From Sitta carolinensis (Eukaryota > Chordata > Aves > Passeriformes > Sittidae): a stretch of DNA of 64,000 bases. Under the pieces are notes generated by a model. It saw only the letters and a list, made by a program, of their open reading frames with translations, was not told where the DNA came from and made no database searches. This document shows, piece by piece, positions 12,918 through 24,300 of this stretch (position 1 is its first letter; each line of letters opens with the position of its first letter). Both the position numbers and the translations under genes were made by a program. The DNA is taken from positions 27,877,001 through 27,941,000 of the forward strand of contig JAVUNC010000004.1 of the NCBI GenBank assembly GCA_032173965.1. Reading direction: 5' to 3'.

Positions 12918-13459
12918 TGTGGAATCATTAAAAGTAAAGAGCTTGGGAAAGTTGTAAAAGCAGGTCTCAGAGACAGAAGAAAACAGAAAACCTTAGAGCT
13001 ACCCTGTAGATGCAGATTCTGAAAGTAAAAGAGTTACATTAGATAGTGAGGAAGGACATTAGACAATAAGCAATGTCTTCGATCTAGGTCAAGCAAACCT
13101 TAGGATAGCAGAAAATTATATCTGTCAAGATACAGAAAGTTTTAAGCTTAATAATGAAGTACTGTGCATTGTATTTTAATACTAACGAGCAAGCATTGTT
13201 TTAAGCAAGTGTACGTGTATTAGCATTGGTTGGCTAAAGCTCATGTCAAGTAAGCTTTTGCTTTCAGCTATTGGCTAAAAGACTTTTAAAGAATATTGTA
13301 ACACAGAACTCAGCGGCTGTCGTCTGCGCTGCGAGCTGCTGTCTCGTGTAAAGAGACTCTTGAAGAAAAAATAAAAAACAGCTCGAGACGCATCATCCCC
13401 CTTGGCAGCCCCGTCCCGTTCGTCGGTTTGTACATATTTTATGTATGCCGGCCAGCGCA
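12918..13459 (+). repeat. Left LTR of the inverted pair (plus orientation)
   Basis: It starts TGTGGAATC and ends GCCAGCGCA (542 bp). By eye it differs from the reverse complement of the right LTR at six substitutions and one single-base indel, about 1 percent. All six substitutions lie left of about 13230, and the inner 240 bp are identical. Confidence 0.85.
13370..13375 (+). promoter_or_regulatory. AATAAA polyadenylation signal in left LTR
   Basis: AATAAA lies in the R/U5 part of the LTR, about 85 bp before its end, where retroviral LTRs often carry it. The right LTR has the same signal on the minus strand at 15357-15362. Confidence 0.6.
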
Positions 13460-13463
13460 TAAT

Positions 13464-13536
13464 TGGCTCACAGAGTGATGCACGAACCCACGACCCGGGG
13501 ATTAAGAGTCCCCTGCTCCGACTGAGCTAGCCGGGC
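13464..13536 (-). pseudogene. tRNA-Lys(CTT)-like sequence, full length with CCA end
   Basis: Read on the minus strand this begins GCCCGGCTAGCTCAGTCGG, the 5' end of a lysine tRNA, and runs through an anticodon loop CTCTTAA (anticodon CTT at 13504-13506), a T loop at 13480-13486, a G at the discriminator position and CCA at its 3' end (13464-13466). It is 73 nt, which is the usual 76 minus a 3-base gap in the D loop. CCA is not encoded in animal tRNA genes, so a mature tRNA or a primer binding site is the likely source. The first 55 positions match tRNA-Lys closely. The anticodon stem carries a paired change (G27-C43 instead of the U-A I expect), position 58 is T rather than A, and the last 18 nt match only 12 of 18. 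The acceptor stem cannot pair fully, so it is not a working tRNA gene. Confidence 0.8.
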
Positions 13537-14493
13537 GACAGCCGGCCGCTTGCTGCACCCCCCGTCAAGAGTTATACACCCCACCCTCCTCCGGCCGAGC
13601 GGGAGGAGGATGCCAAGAACCGCCTGGAAGAGACGGCACTGCAAGGGCACTGTCAGCTGTTTTAAAAGTATTTCTTTTCACCTGCACCCTGCACGGCTCG
13701 GCATGCCCGCGCACAGCAACGTCCGAGACCGTGCCAACCTCCGGGGACTTCTTAGCAGCCCTGCAGCTCGCCCCGCCTGCGGGGGTTTGGCCCCAAAGAA
13801 TCTGATTTATTTCTTTCTTTCATCCATGCCGCCCTGCGACGACTCTACCAAGGTCTCTGGCTGCTTTGCCAGTGCCAAATCAGAATAAATGTCCTCACAA
13901 ACCGTAAAATCCCTCATGTCATATAAAAGCAGCTTTTTTCTCTTGCCGGTCAGGCGGAGGAATCTATATCCTCCCTTTCACCGAGCACAGCATTCCTTTC
14001 ATATCACACGCATTTCCCGTTCCAGCCCGACTCAACCCGAGCTCGCAGCCTGCCGCCGTCTCTGCCCGACCCCCCGCTTGCTCCCCCGAAGCAGGAGCAG
14101 CGAACAGATCCCCCTGAGAAGCTGTGCCCAGCAGAGCGGGGAGACGGCGTTGAGAAAAACCTGGAAGAAACGAGGCGGAGTGATCTAAAGAAAAATAGTT
14201 CCCAAGTTCACGAACCAAGCTCCCAGTCTGACCCCTCTCCGAGGTGCTGGATTCAGGGGAAGGGGTAACAAGCGCAAAAGTCCACGCGTCTGCCCCCGAC
14301 TAAACAAAACAGGCTTGGGTCTTACATCATTGGAAGACCCCGACCCCGGCAGGAAAGCAGTTCAGTCCGCAGTGTCTTTGGTTGGAGAAAACACGGAAAT
14401 GGAGTCAGCAGCCTCTGAGCAAGAAAGCCGCTTTACCAAACTATCTTCTCCGTGGACTGACCCCTCAGGACACGACTCTTCCCCCAAAACTCC
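13537..14493. other. GC- and CpG-rich interior of unknown origin
   Basis: This block is much richer in GC and CpG than the flanking DNA. It contains a TATA-like ATATAAAAG near 13920 on the plus strand. ORFs of 84-112 codons occur on both strands but show no domain I recognise. It follows the gag frame on the minus strand and might be more gag (the Ser/Pro-rich spacer), viral leader, or host sequence picked up during reverse transcription. I cannot decide between these from sequence alone. Confidence 0.5.
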
Positions 14494-15093
14494 CTATCGC
14501 AGCAGGTTCCCCGCTTTTTCATTCAAATCCACGAGGTTTTGTGGCAATACGGAAGGACGCTCATATGTTGTCATAGCAACGCAAGGGGACGCGGAAGAGC
14601 GTGAACTCGAGACAGTAGGAGGGACCTTCCGCAATTCCATTGAGTTAGGGTTTGGGGCGTTTGCTTGGCAGGCTGGGGGAGCCTCAGGTATATTAGGAGA
14701 GATTTCAGGGCTAGCAGCAGAAGGCGTGTGGTTAGAATCCCCCACAGCAGCAGTCAGTGGAAGAGATAATTTAGTTTGATTTTCAGGAACATCCTTGCTG
14801 TTTTCCAGCTGATTAAAAACTTCCAGCAATGCTCAACAGCCAGGTAAAAATTTGACGAAATACACCTCTTTTTTAAGAGAGGCCAAATTATAGAGTCTCA
14901 AATTGGCTTTTTCCCAGAAATCAAAGGTAAAGGCAGAGTTTAAGTCTATATTTTGAAAGTTCCCTTTTACCCAGATTAATAAATCTTTCAATTCATGTTT
15001 AGTGATATCTGAACGTCCATTATTCAGTAAAATTGACTCAAGCCGGTGAAATACGTCCCATTCTGCTTTAGAAAAATGATTCCCCTTAGTAAG
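14494..15093 (-). pseudogene. Broken gag N-terminal (matrix) region, betaretrovirus-like
   Basis: One minus-strand frame stays open from 15093 to 14836, meets a TGA at 14835-14833, and continues to a TAG at 14496-14494. The first part has the look of a class II (beta-like) matrix domain: a short Glu/Leu-rich helix, then a Trp-containing helix (LLIWVKGNF, about residues 35-45) and a second aromatic helix (AFTFDFWEKANLRLYNL). After the TGA it becomes Ser/Pro/Asn-rich, as in the spacer between matrix and capsid. No capsid or zinc-knuckle sequence follows. The frame has no usable ATG; the ATG at 15146-15144 is in another frame and soon stops. The gag is therefore truncated at both ends and cannot make a particle protein. 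The family call rests on pattern recognition only. Confidence 0.6.
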
Positions 15094-15272
15094 TTACCCA
15101 GGAGCCCCTTATTTTAATTTTAACTACTTACACCTAAAACAGCCATATCCAGCAAGGGGAAAAGTCCATTCCTTCTATTCGCTCTCTGGGTCTCCGGCAC
15201 AATGACGTCCCAGGCTCTTCACCGCCCCACAAAAATGGAGGCAGCCATTATGGCACCAATTATGGCCAATTA
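15094..15272 (-). other. Leader region between right LTR and gag
   Basis: On the minus strand this runs from the LTR end into gag. A primer binding site should start at the TGGC of 15268-15265, but the next bases form a repeated ATAATTGG/ATTATGGC motif and do not match a tRNA end well. GTGGGGC, the 3' half of a Lys1,2-type site, occurs near 15230. The site may have been rearranged. Confidence 0.4.
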
Positions 15273-15815
15273 TGCGCTGGCCGGCATACATAAAATATGT
15301 ACAAACCGACGAACGGGACGGGGCTGCCAAGGGGGATGATGCGTCTCGAGCTGTTTTTTATTTTTTCTTCAAGAGTCTCTTTACACGAGACAGCAGCTCG
15401 CAGCGCAGACGACAGCCGCTGAGTTCTGTGTTACAATATTCTTTAAAAGTCTTTTAGCCAATAGCTGAAAGCAAAAGCTTACTTGACATGAGCTTTAGCC
15501 AACTAATGCTAATACACGTACACTTGCTTAAAACAATGCTTGCTCGTTAGTATTAAAATACAATGCACAGTACTTTATTATTAAGCTTAAAACTTTCTGT
15601 ATCTTGACAGATATATTTTTCTGCTATCCTAAGGTTTGCTTGACCTAGATCGAAGACATTGCTTATTGTTTAATGTCCTTCCTCACTATCTAATGTAACT
15701 CTTTTACTTTCAGAATCTGCATCTACAGGGTAGCTCTAAGGTTTTCTGTTTTCTTCTGTCTCTGAGACCTGCTTTTACCACTTTCACAAGCTCTTTACTT
15801 TTAATGATTCCCACA
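15273..15815 (-). repeat. Right LTR of the inverted pair (minus orientation)
   Basis: On the minus strand it starts TGTGGGAATC and ends GCCAGCGCA (543 bp). It is the partner of 12918-13459. Because gag follows its U5 end, it acts as a 5' LTR. Confidence 0.85.
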
Positions 15816-17195
15816 AGAGTGAGCGAATATTCATGCTATTAAAATACTTGTAATGATTCACAAGTCTAGCAGCTAAACACGTGCAAAGTAGTGGCATTAT
15901 TTTGTACTCACTGGTTCTATGACAACTTGAAAACAAAGATGTTATCTTTCCTATATTTGATTGGTATTGTTTAGATTGAAAATTTTCTCTTTTTCCAATG
16001 CAGAATAATGTTTAATTAGAGCAGAGAACATATACCTATTATTTTTCCTTAATTTAGTGTAGAATTTCCATCACTTTTGATGGCTACATCATAATAAATT
16101 TATATTAATTAATTTCTTTAATACATAGGCATGTGTGGATGGACAGGTAGATGTATACTTCTGTGTATAATAATATATATTGTACATAATACAAGTCTTG
16201 TAAGAAAAGTTCACTTAATTTATGTTACATTTGAAAGTTACATACAAAAGAGGATATTACCTAAGAATTATATTCAACTCAATAAATGGGCCCTGACAAA
16301 AAATATAAATAGGTCCTTTTAAAATTTACCAGTCTCGTTGTGTTATATTTAGTTAAAAATTGAAAAAGTGTCATCATATTTGAAAACACACACTTCACTT
16401 AGATTTTAAGTAGCATATGGAATTTCTGTGGATCTTTTTCAAACTTAATAAAAAGCAGCAATAATTTTAAAGAATAAATAATTGATAACAGTGAACATAT
16501 CTTTAATGAAAATGTAGTGGAATTCTTTTTTTCGGGAGAATGCCAGTGTTTGGTATTATGTATTTTTTTATAGATATGCTCAATTTTTTTTAATCAGTTC
16601 TTACTGAATTCAAAAACTACTTAGGTCTGAAGAAACTATGGTAAATTGATCTTACCTTTCTCCTTTTTATGTATGATGAATATAAAGTTCAGCATCATGG
16701 TTTTATAAGTTCATCTTAAGTACTTCATTGAAACTGTCCAGCTGTTCAGAAATGAGTAATAGTTTTTTCTAACTCCAGATTTTAGTAAACAAACATCAGA
16801 CAACTTATGAGTTGGAATGATTTTTATATTCCTCTCAGCTCTCTCTGTGTAACATGTTCATATACAAGGTCTAAAGCTTTAAGACATAGTAAAAAAATTA
16901 AGTATATTTCTAAAGAATTATGGACTATTACTATACATACTGCAGCTCCATATGTTTGGTTTTAGTTAATAACTAATTTATGTTTTGTGGTTTGTTTTTT
17001 TTTTTTTTTAATTTAAAACATAAGAACTAACAGAAATACTAGGATAGTGACATTCACTCTCCCATAACTGTATTGCTCTGCTGTTAATTTTTTGATGTGT
17101 ATTAATGTTCCTAAGCATTTTTCAACTTCTTATCTCAATTTCTACTCTAAATTTCTTACTGTTCAATGTCCTCTGAGCAACCCAAACCCCAGTTT
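15816..17195. other. Unique AT-rich DNA
   Basis: No gene or known repeat is recognised. A T-rich run lies at about 16997-17011. Confidence 0.55.
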
Positions 17196-17400
17196 TCACT
17201 GTTAGGGTGGTCAGGCATTGGAGTAGGTTTCCCAGGCAGGTGGTGGAATCACCATTCCTGGAGGTCCTCAAAAGGTGTCCAGATCTGGTGCTAGGCAAAA
17301 CAGTTTAGTGATTTAGGGGGTCACAGTTTAGAGACCACAGTGGACGGGATGATCTTAAAAAGGTCTCTTCCAACTTTGATGATTCTATGATCTTTCGATT
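17196..17400 (+). mobile_element. CR1 LINE 3' end (plus strand)
   Basis: It carries GGAATCACCATTCCTGGAGG, then GGGATGATCTTAAAAAGG, TCTTCCAACTTTGATGATTC and the TTCTATGA tail. Confidence 0.88.
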
Positions 17401-18306
17401 CTATTGAATTTATCAAGTATTTATAGAACATATGTTTTCTGGTGGTGATTATGCAATGTGTTGTCAATATTCATATGTTTGTGTAAACTGTACAAATACC
17501 AGATAAGCAATTTTGGTATTTCAGCATTTTTTCCCCTCCTAAAAACATATATACAGTCTTTTTCACTCTACAGGTTAAATATGTGTTCTAATCCCCTTTG
17601 ACAGGCAGTAGAACTCAGACCTAAAATGTATTGTCTTTTTTATTATAACTGTACAGATGATTTGGACTATTAGACATATAGAAACCTAATTGATATAAAA
17701 AATTAAATAAAAAAGAATCTTAGGCATTCTAGGTTTTTTAAGGTGAAACATCTACATTTTATCACATAAAATTTAAACATTTAGTCTAGATTACTCACTG
17801 TCTCACTGCTAGATAATGGGAATTTCATCTGCAGGTTAAATACGTTTCATAAAACTTGGCATCCTTTGAGGTAGATAATATTCAGGCAATGAACCCATAA
17901 AAAATAAATAGTATATCACAACTGCTTAGCTGTTTTAGAAAATTCACAGTGTCATGGCCTTTAAAACAAAGAGGAAAACAGACCTATCATAATAATAAAA
18001 AAAAAAATGTACAAGTATGTTGGATTCCTAGGGATTTTCCACAGAATTGTTTTCCATAAGTTCTAAATTCAATGTCTCTGATACTTATCACTGTCTCTGT
18101 CGCATCTTTATCAAATACCACTTTATCATGTGTATTAAAGACAGTTTTAGAATTGAACTGCTGTATAAACAAGCAGCAGTTAATAAATCCACATTTTTAA
18201 ACAATGAGCTAAATTACTGGGTAAAATAGATAATTAGTCTAAAGCTGCATTCATGTCTGTGGTTATGCTGGGTAGGAAAACTGATTTTCCTAAAGTTTCC
18301 TATTTG
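17401..18306. other. Unique AT-rich DNA
   Basis: Nothing is recognised beyond short chance ORFs. Confidence 0.55.
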
Positions 18307-18896
18307 TGTTGGTTTTGGCTGGGATAGAGTTATTTTCTTTAGAGTAGCTGGTATGAGGCTGTGTTTTGGATTTGTTCTGGAAAGTGTTAATAACAGGGAT
18401 GTTTTAGTTATTGCTGAGCAGTGCTTAAACAGAGTCAAGGCCTTTTCTGCTCCTCATGCCACCCCACCAGTGAGGAGGGGGTGCACAGGGAATTGGGAGG
18501 GGACACAGCCAGGATGGGTGACCCCAAATACCAAAGGGATTACCCATATTGTATGGGTCATGCTCAGCATATGGAGCTAGGGGAAGAAGGAGGTGGGATT
18601 GGAAGGCATTTGTCTTTCCAAATAATTTTTATACATAAGGGAGCCCTGCTTTCCTGGAGATGGCCGATGGGAAAAGGATCACCTTCTGCTGATGGGAAAT
18701 GGTGAATGAATTCCTTGGTGAATGAATTCCCTTTGTTTTGCTTCCACACAAAGTTTTTGCATTTAAACTGTCAACCCACCAAGTTTTCTCACTTTTCTCA
18801 CTTCTCACTTTCTGATTCTCTCCCTCATCTCACAGAGCAGGGGATGAATGGGCAGTTGTGTGGGGTTTAGTTGCAGGCTGGGGTTAAACCACAACA
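18307..18896 (+). repeat. Solo LTR of avian ERV-L type
   Basis: It starts TGTTGGTTTTGGCTGGGATA and ends GGGGTTAAACCACAACA, the classic ends of a widespread avian ERV-L LTR family that I recognise. A region resembling the LTR promoter (CATGCTCAGCATATGGAGC) lies near 18559. No partner LTR or internal region is next to it, so it is a solo LTR. A perfect target duplication is not evident. Confidence 0.8.
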
Positions 18897-20252
18897 TTAT
18901 ATTGATTTGCAAATATTCTACTCTTCTTCCCAAGACTTAAAAATTCCATTGACAGTGACATCAAAGCGGACTAAAACATTTTCTCATTTTAGTCCTTCAA
19001 GTACTTCAGAAGACAGAGTAGGGAGATCTAAGAGGATGAGGCAGAAGATAGGTGCATTACCTGTGAGTAAAGGACGAAATTTTTGTGTGGACCAGCAGAG
19101 CATAGGACCATTTGCTTGTTTATTTTTAACATGTTAGAAGGTATTGGTTTCAAATTGACTAAATCTTTCTTTGTTCATGGATCATTGACTGGGTAGATTG
19201 TAACAGCTCCTTTGGAACCATTATGGTATGTCATTTCAATCCAGCTACTGAGAGTGTGTATGCAGCCTCTCAGCTCCAACTCAACCAAAAATGTCATTAA
19301 AATCATTGCCTGTGTGTTGAGCATATTGTTTTTAAACTTTCATCTAATAGTTACTTATTTTTTGTATCATAAGCATACAACATGCTGCAAACGAACTGTT
19401 AAAAATGTATGCTCTAAATACTAAAATGATGGTATAATTAAAAAAAATCCCTCTACAAGTAAAACAAAAATCATCTAGAAACCTTTTTAAAATCTTATTA
19501 AATACAAAAATAATAATTAAAAATATTACAAAAGTAGAAAAACATTCTCAGACTACAGACTTTGCCAGGATTTGTGTGTATGGAGCTTGTTGTCGTTAGC
19601 ATGCTGAGCAAACTATAGCTCCGTACTGTTTCCTAAACCCGCAAATAAAGTCATGATCAGATTCAAGAGAGGAAGCTTAAAGTACATGAGAGAGGCATTT
19701 GGTAAATCTTAAAAAAGGAACCAAACAGTGTTTCAGGTAGAAATAATACCCCACTTTAAAGCAGTGAAGGTAGTCTTCCAAAGAAAATATTTCAGTCTAA
19801 AATAGGGAAAAATCATGTGTAAATCATATTGCATGTAACGATCATTTCCAATTTCAAATTTCAAGTTTCTCTTTTAAAACATCTATTTCAGCAAAACTTC
19901 CTAAGGAAAACTGGTCTAAGTTATATCACAATCTAAGAAATTTCCTGTTTTGTCAGAAAAATCAATTACAGTCCAGAATTTTAATTAATATTCTCAAATG
20001 TTAACATACATTATTTTATAATCTTTTCATGGTGATTGGGTTAAAATCCTTTCTCTCCTCCTAATAAAAAGGAGATGAAGGAAAGAGCATTAAACACCAG
20101 AAAATATATGGTAATTGTCCTGTCCTGCATGTGTTGATTCTTCAGCTTCAGGTAGATTCTAACTTACAAATACATCCAGTACAAAAAGAGACTGTGAAAT
20201 TATGTTTTCTATTGCAAATCATTGTTTTCTCATAATATATGACAGCAAATCA
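18897..20252. other. Unique AT-rich DNA
   Basis: I see no gene or recognisable repeat here. Confidence 0.5.
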
Positions 20253-21310
20253 TGGAATCATAGAATCAATGGCTTGGGTTGGAGGGACCTTAAAGGTCAC
20301 ATACTTCCAAACCCCTTGCCATGGACCGTCCACTAGACCAGGTTACTCAGAGCTTCATCCAACCTGTCTTTAAACACTTCCACACAGGGATAACACAGCC
20401 ACAACATTTCTGGGCAACCTGTTCCAGCTCCTCACCACCTTCACAGTAAGGAATTTCTTCCTAATATCTAGTCTAAACCTATTTTCTTTCCCTTTAAAGC
20501 CATTTCCCCTTTTCCTTTTACTACATGCCTTTGTTAAAAGTCCCTCTCCAATTTCCTTGTCAGCCCTGTTTAGGTACTTAAAGGACTCAGTTTATGTCAC
20601 CCCGAAGCCTTGTTTTCTTCAGGCTGAATACCCCATCTCTCTTAACCTTTCCTCACTCAGCCCTCTTATCTTTGTTGCCTACTACAGAGTTGCTCTAAAA
20701 TGTCCACATTCTTCTTGCATTGTGGGTGCCAGAAATGGATGCAGTACTACAGGAGGGGTCTCGACAGAGTGGAGTAGAGGGACAGAATCAAATCCCTCAA
20801 CCCGCTGGCCATGCCACTTTTGATGCAGCCCAGGATGCATTTGGCTTTCTGAACAAGAGCACATTGCTTTCTCATGGTGAACTTCTCATGAACCAATATA
20901 CCCAAGTCCTTCTCCTCAGAGCTGCTCTAAATCCATTCCCCACCAGCCTGCTGTTCTTGGAATTTCCCCAATCCACAGGGGATTGAAATTGTACTTGAAT
21001 TTGTTGAACTCCATGAAGTTCACACAAGCCTATGTCTCGAGGCTGCCAAGGTCCCTGTGGATGGTATCCTTTTCCTCTGGAGTGTCAACCACAGCACTCA
21101 GCCGGGCATTGCTGGCAAACTTGCTGAGGGTGCTCTCCCACTGTCCATGCCACCAATGAAGATGATAGAAAGTGCCAGTCCCAAAGTCAGCCCCCAAGGA
21201 AGGACACTTTTCACTTATCTCTGCTTGGACGTCAAGCCATTGACATCAAGTCTTTGAGTGTAACCTTCCAGCCAGTTCCTTAAGACTGACTGTATTGTCT
21301 TCAATGAGGC
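20253..21310 (-). mobile_element. CR1 LINE, about 1.06 kb 3' part (minus strand)
   Basis: The left end has AATCATAGAATCAATGGC then GGTTGGAGGGACCTTAAAGG (reverse complement of the CR1 3' end). It continues through blocks that encode the C-terminal part of the CR1 second ORF in reverse, such as the region near 20700-21250. It is 5' truncated and broken by stops. Confidence 0.88.
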
Positions 21311-24300
21311 TGAAATAGATATTTAGGGAAAAAGATATGATTTCGAATTTCACAAGTTTTGAAAAAAAATTACCTCACCAAAACAACAATTCAAATTCAA
21401 CTTTGAAATAGTTCATATTTTCCATCAGCTGTCTCCTCTTTTTATACCTCATAAAAGCTGACTTTGTGATGCGGTCTGACCTGCATATTTACAATTGAAT
21501 CATGTATTTTTACACTGATTAGAGAAAAAGCTCAGAACAAAAGCTGAGGCAAAAAACAGCAAGAGGCATAAGCATTGTATGACCTCTCTGCTTCCTCTCT
21601 TCCTCTTGAACTTCCAACCCCTGCAGTCTTTTACTGAACAAAGGCAAACCCATTGGACTCATATTCAAAAGGGTTAACAGTGTACAAAATGTTATGCTCA
21701 AAAAAAAAAAAAAAAAAAAAACAAAAAAAACCCAAAAACCAAAACTGTAGGGCTTTTACTTGTCTAGAATTTAGAACATCATAAACGTGGCTGCTTTTCT
21801 GAAGCTGTTACAGATAAAACTTCCAAAATTCCTTTGAGACTACTGCATTATTTCTGCTAGGTCTTAGAGCAGAAGCCAGAGTCATTCATCATCTCTGAAT
21901 ATGACATCTCTCTGACCAACAAGTCACTTAACAAAACCTTCCAGCTCGTCGGCAGTAGTATATGTAAAGAGAGCAGCAGATCCCAGGGGGAAACAAATCT
22001 TTTCCTCCCCTTTTTCTCTTGTCTAAGAAGCATAGATTGCCTGGAAAACACTTTTCAGGCGTCTGTAATTGAATGTGAGATGAACTTCCACAAGCTTTAA
22101 TGAGGAGTAATATTACTGCCCAGGCAGCAGAAGTTAGTGCTCTGCTGCATGTCCCAAAATATTTCATTAATATTAACCAAGGTTTCCTACTCTCCCCAGG
22201 CAACAATGCTGTAGCAGAGAAGCAATATGCAAATAACTCTCACAGTTACCCAACTAGTCACTGGAATAACGAGTACAGGAATAACAAGTACATAGAAGTG
22301 ATGTTTGTCAGGTGAGAGAAATAGGTCTTTTCCACCAGGAAAAAGTTTTTTGTAACTGTAGTTACAGGTAAAATCCTTTTATTCAGTATTTTAGCTTTAA
22401 AAGTGTACTTTTCTATTTTTGGTTTTTGAGCTTTTAAAAAGAAAAAGAATTCAAAATAGAAAGATATTATTATTCCAAATTTTGCATTAGAAGGTATAAA
22501 AAATAATGAAATCTTTTGTCATGGCCTGCCAAAGTATTCTGTTCAATGATGGATTATAAAAATTTCAAAATTAAATTTGATTGTAAATATAAATGCATAT
22601 AAAGAAGACAGAATTTCCATAAAGAGTGTTTTGAAGGGCAACTGAGCTCTCAAGGGCAGCAGAAGACCATCATTTCTAATGTAGCTGTGCAATTTGTTCA
22701 ACATGAAGCTAAGACATCCTTAAGCTTGTAGAGCCCAAGTACAAAACTACCATATCTGATTCATGCCATCTTTTGAATAGTTCCATTCTAGCCTTGTGTG
22801 GAACAACATATATGAAAATGTAAAGGCCCAGCATGAGACCTGACATGTATTTATCCATAGCATATGGCTATATGTAAAGTATATATTGGTTGTGAAGTGA
22901 ATGTGTGCATACAGTACCAAAATTTGAGTATAACAGGATGATGTTTACTTCATTCTAGTCATAGAGGGCTTATTTGCTTTGGTATTGTTACCTAATAACT
23001 TAGACTATTCCAGAAGACTTCAAAAAGTTGTCTAGAGTCCCATATGTAAGGATTTTAGAAATTACTTTATTTTACCCAGTTTGCTTGCCTTGGAGAAAGG
23101 ACACTGCACAGCACTGGCCTGATTCATAGAATATTTCCAAACATGGGGGCTTCTTACGTCATTGTGAAGTTTGGCAATACTTTATAAAGATTGTAAACAA
23201 GCTATAGATTCCTCCCCACAATTTCCAACTTCCAGGTGAACATAACTGGGTTTGCAAATAAGGAGAAATGGAAGAATATATAACCAAAATAATCTTTAAA
23301 ATGGATTAGCAGATATGTTAGATATGCTGGCAGTTACTGTGGGCCGAGAATATAAAATTAAGAGACTCTTGGGTAGAGGAGGAACAGCAGGAGGCTCTGC
23401 TAATTTTGCATCTCATTCAGGAATGGTTGTGTGACTCCCACTGCTGTAATTGTTCTCCAGTTTCCCTTTGACTTGCTGATTCCTTCTTCCTTCTGAATTC
23501 CCCAGAAATTCCTTCTTTTTGTCATGTCCTAGGCATATTTTCATTATTGCATCTCTGATGGATTTCTAGGAGCTACCTGGCAGCAAGTCGCCCTTGCATT
23601 ATTAATTTCTTACATTCTCCAGTCTTTGAGGTGTATGTCTGAAAAATTTCCTACTGGACCATATATGATAAAGTAATTTGGTTAAAAGACAGACACACAC
23701 ATTTGAAAGGATAAATACATGAGAAATAAAGGACATCATTTTTAGCTCAAAGATAAAGCATTATTCAGAGATATACATTAGCAGCTTGGTCAGTGCATTG
23801 CTGCTGTAATGCCTAGGCACTAGTATCTTCCCTCAGCATCTGAATCACCAGCCTTGAGTCACGTGTGGAGGCATGAAGTCCATAGCAACTAGAAAAAAAC
23901 AATGCTATGCTGGAAGTCAAGAGTGAGGAGAAATGTAAAGGAAAATTAGGCTGCGCTCTTCCCAGCATGGTACTTCTTCCTCCCTTACCTAACTTTTTTA
24001 GCACAGAAACAAACAAATACATTGTCTGACTCATTCTTTTAAAGAGCCTCTCACCGGGGGAGGGGACTGGAAGGTTGGAACATTAGCTCTCTTCTCCACA
24101 TAAAGCTATGTACAAGGTTCAGTGTGATACACATGGCTCAGGCTATGCTCTCTTTCTGCAAGGCAAAACATCTGTTTTCAGCAGGCCTGAAAATGTTTCC
24201 AGTTCCTGAGTAGGCTTTTATCTGGAGATTGGACTACTCTCCAGAGAGTAAGAAAATATAAATTTATTTGCATATAAGATTTCAGCCATGAAAAGTTTGG

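Larger units (their letters stand above)
12918..15815. mobile_element. Inverted-LTR retroviral structure with tRNA complement
   Basis: The structure has two nearly identical LTRs in opposite orientation (12918-13459 on plus, 15273-15815 on minus) with their U5 ends facing inward. The identity continues 8 bases past each LTR end (TAATTGGC), the place where a primer binding site begins. On the left this is followed by a full tRNA-Lys-like complement; on the right by a leader and a broken gag on the minus strand. No pol, env or 3' LTR is seen. The outer ends are TG/CA. The adjoining 5-mers are CGAGT on the left and AGAGT on the right, a 4/5 match that may be a decayed target duplication. A normal provirus has both LTRs in the same orientation, so this looks like the product of aberrant reverse transcription or a later rearrangement. 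Confidence 0.8.

Noticed and set aside
13464..13536. A functional tRNA-Lys gene
   Set aside because: The acceptor stem halves do not pair, the D loop has a 3-base gap, position 58 is changed, and CCA is present in the DNA at an LTR junction.
14315..14779. 154-codon plus-strand ORF in the inverted-LTR element
   Set aside because: It overlaps the minus-strand gag remnant in the GC-rich part and has no recognisable domain, so it is probably the complement of a stop-poor region.
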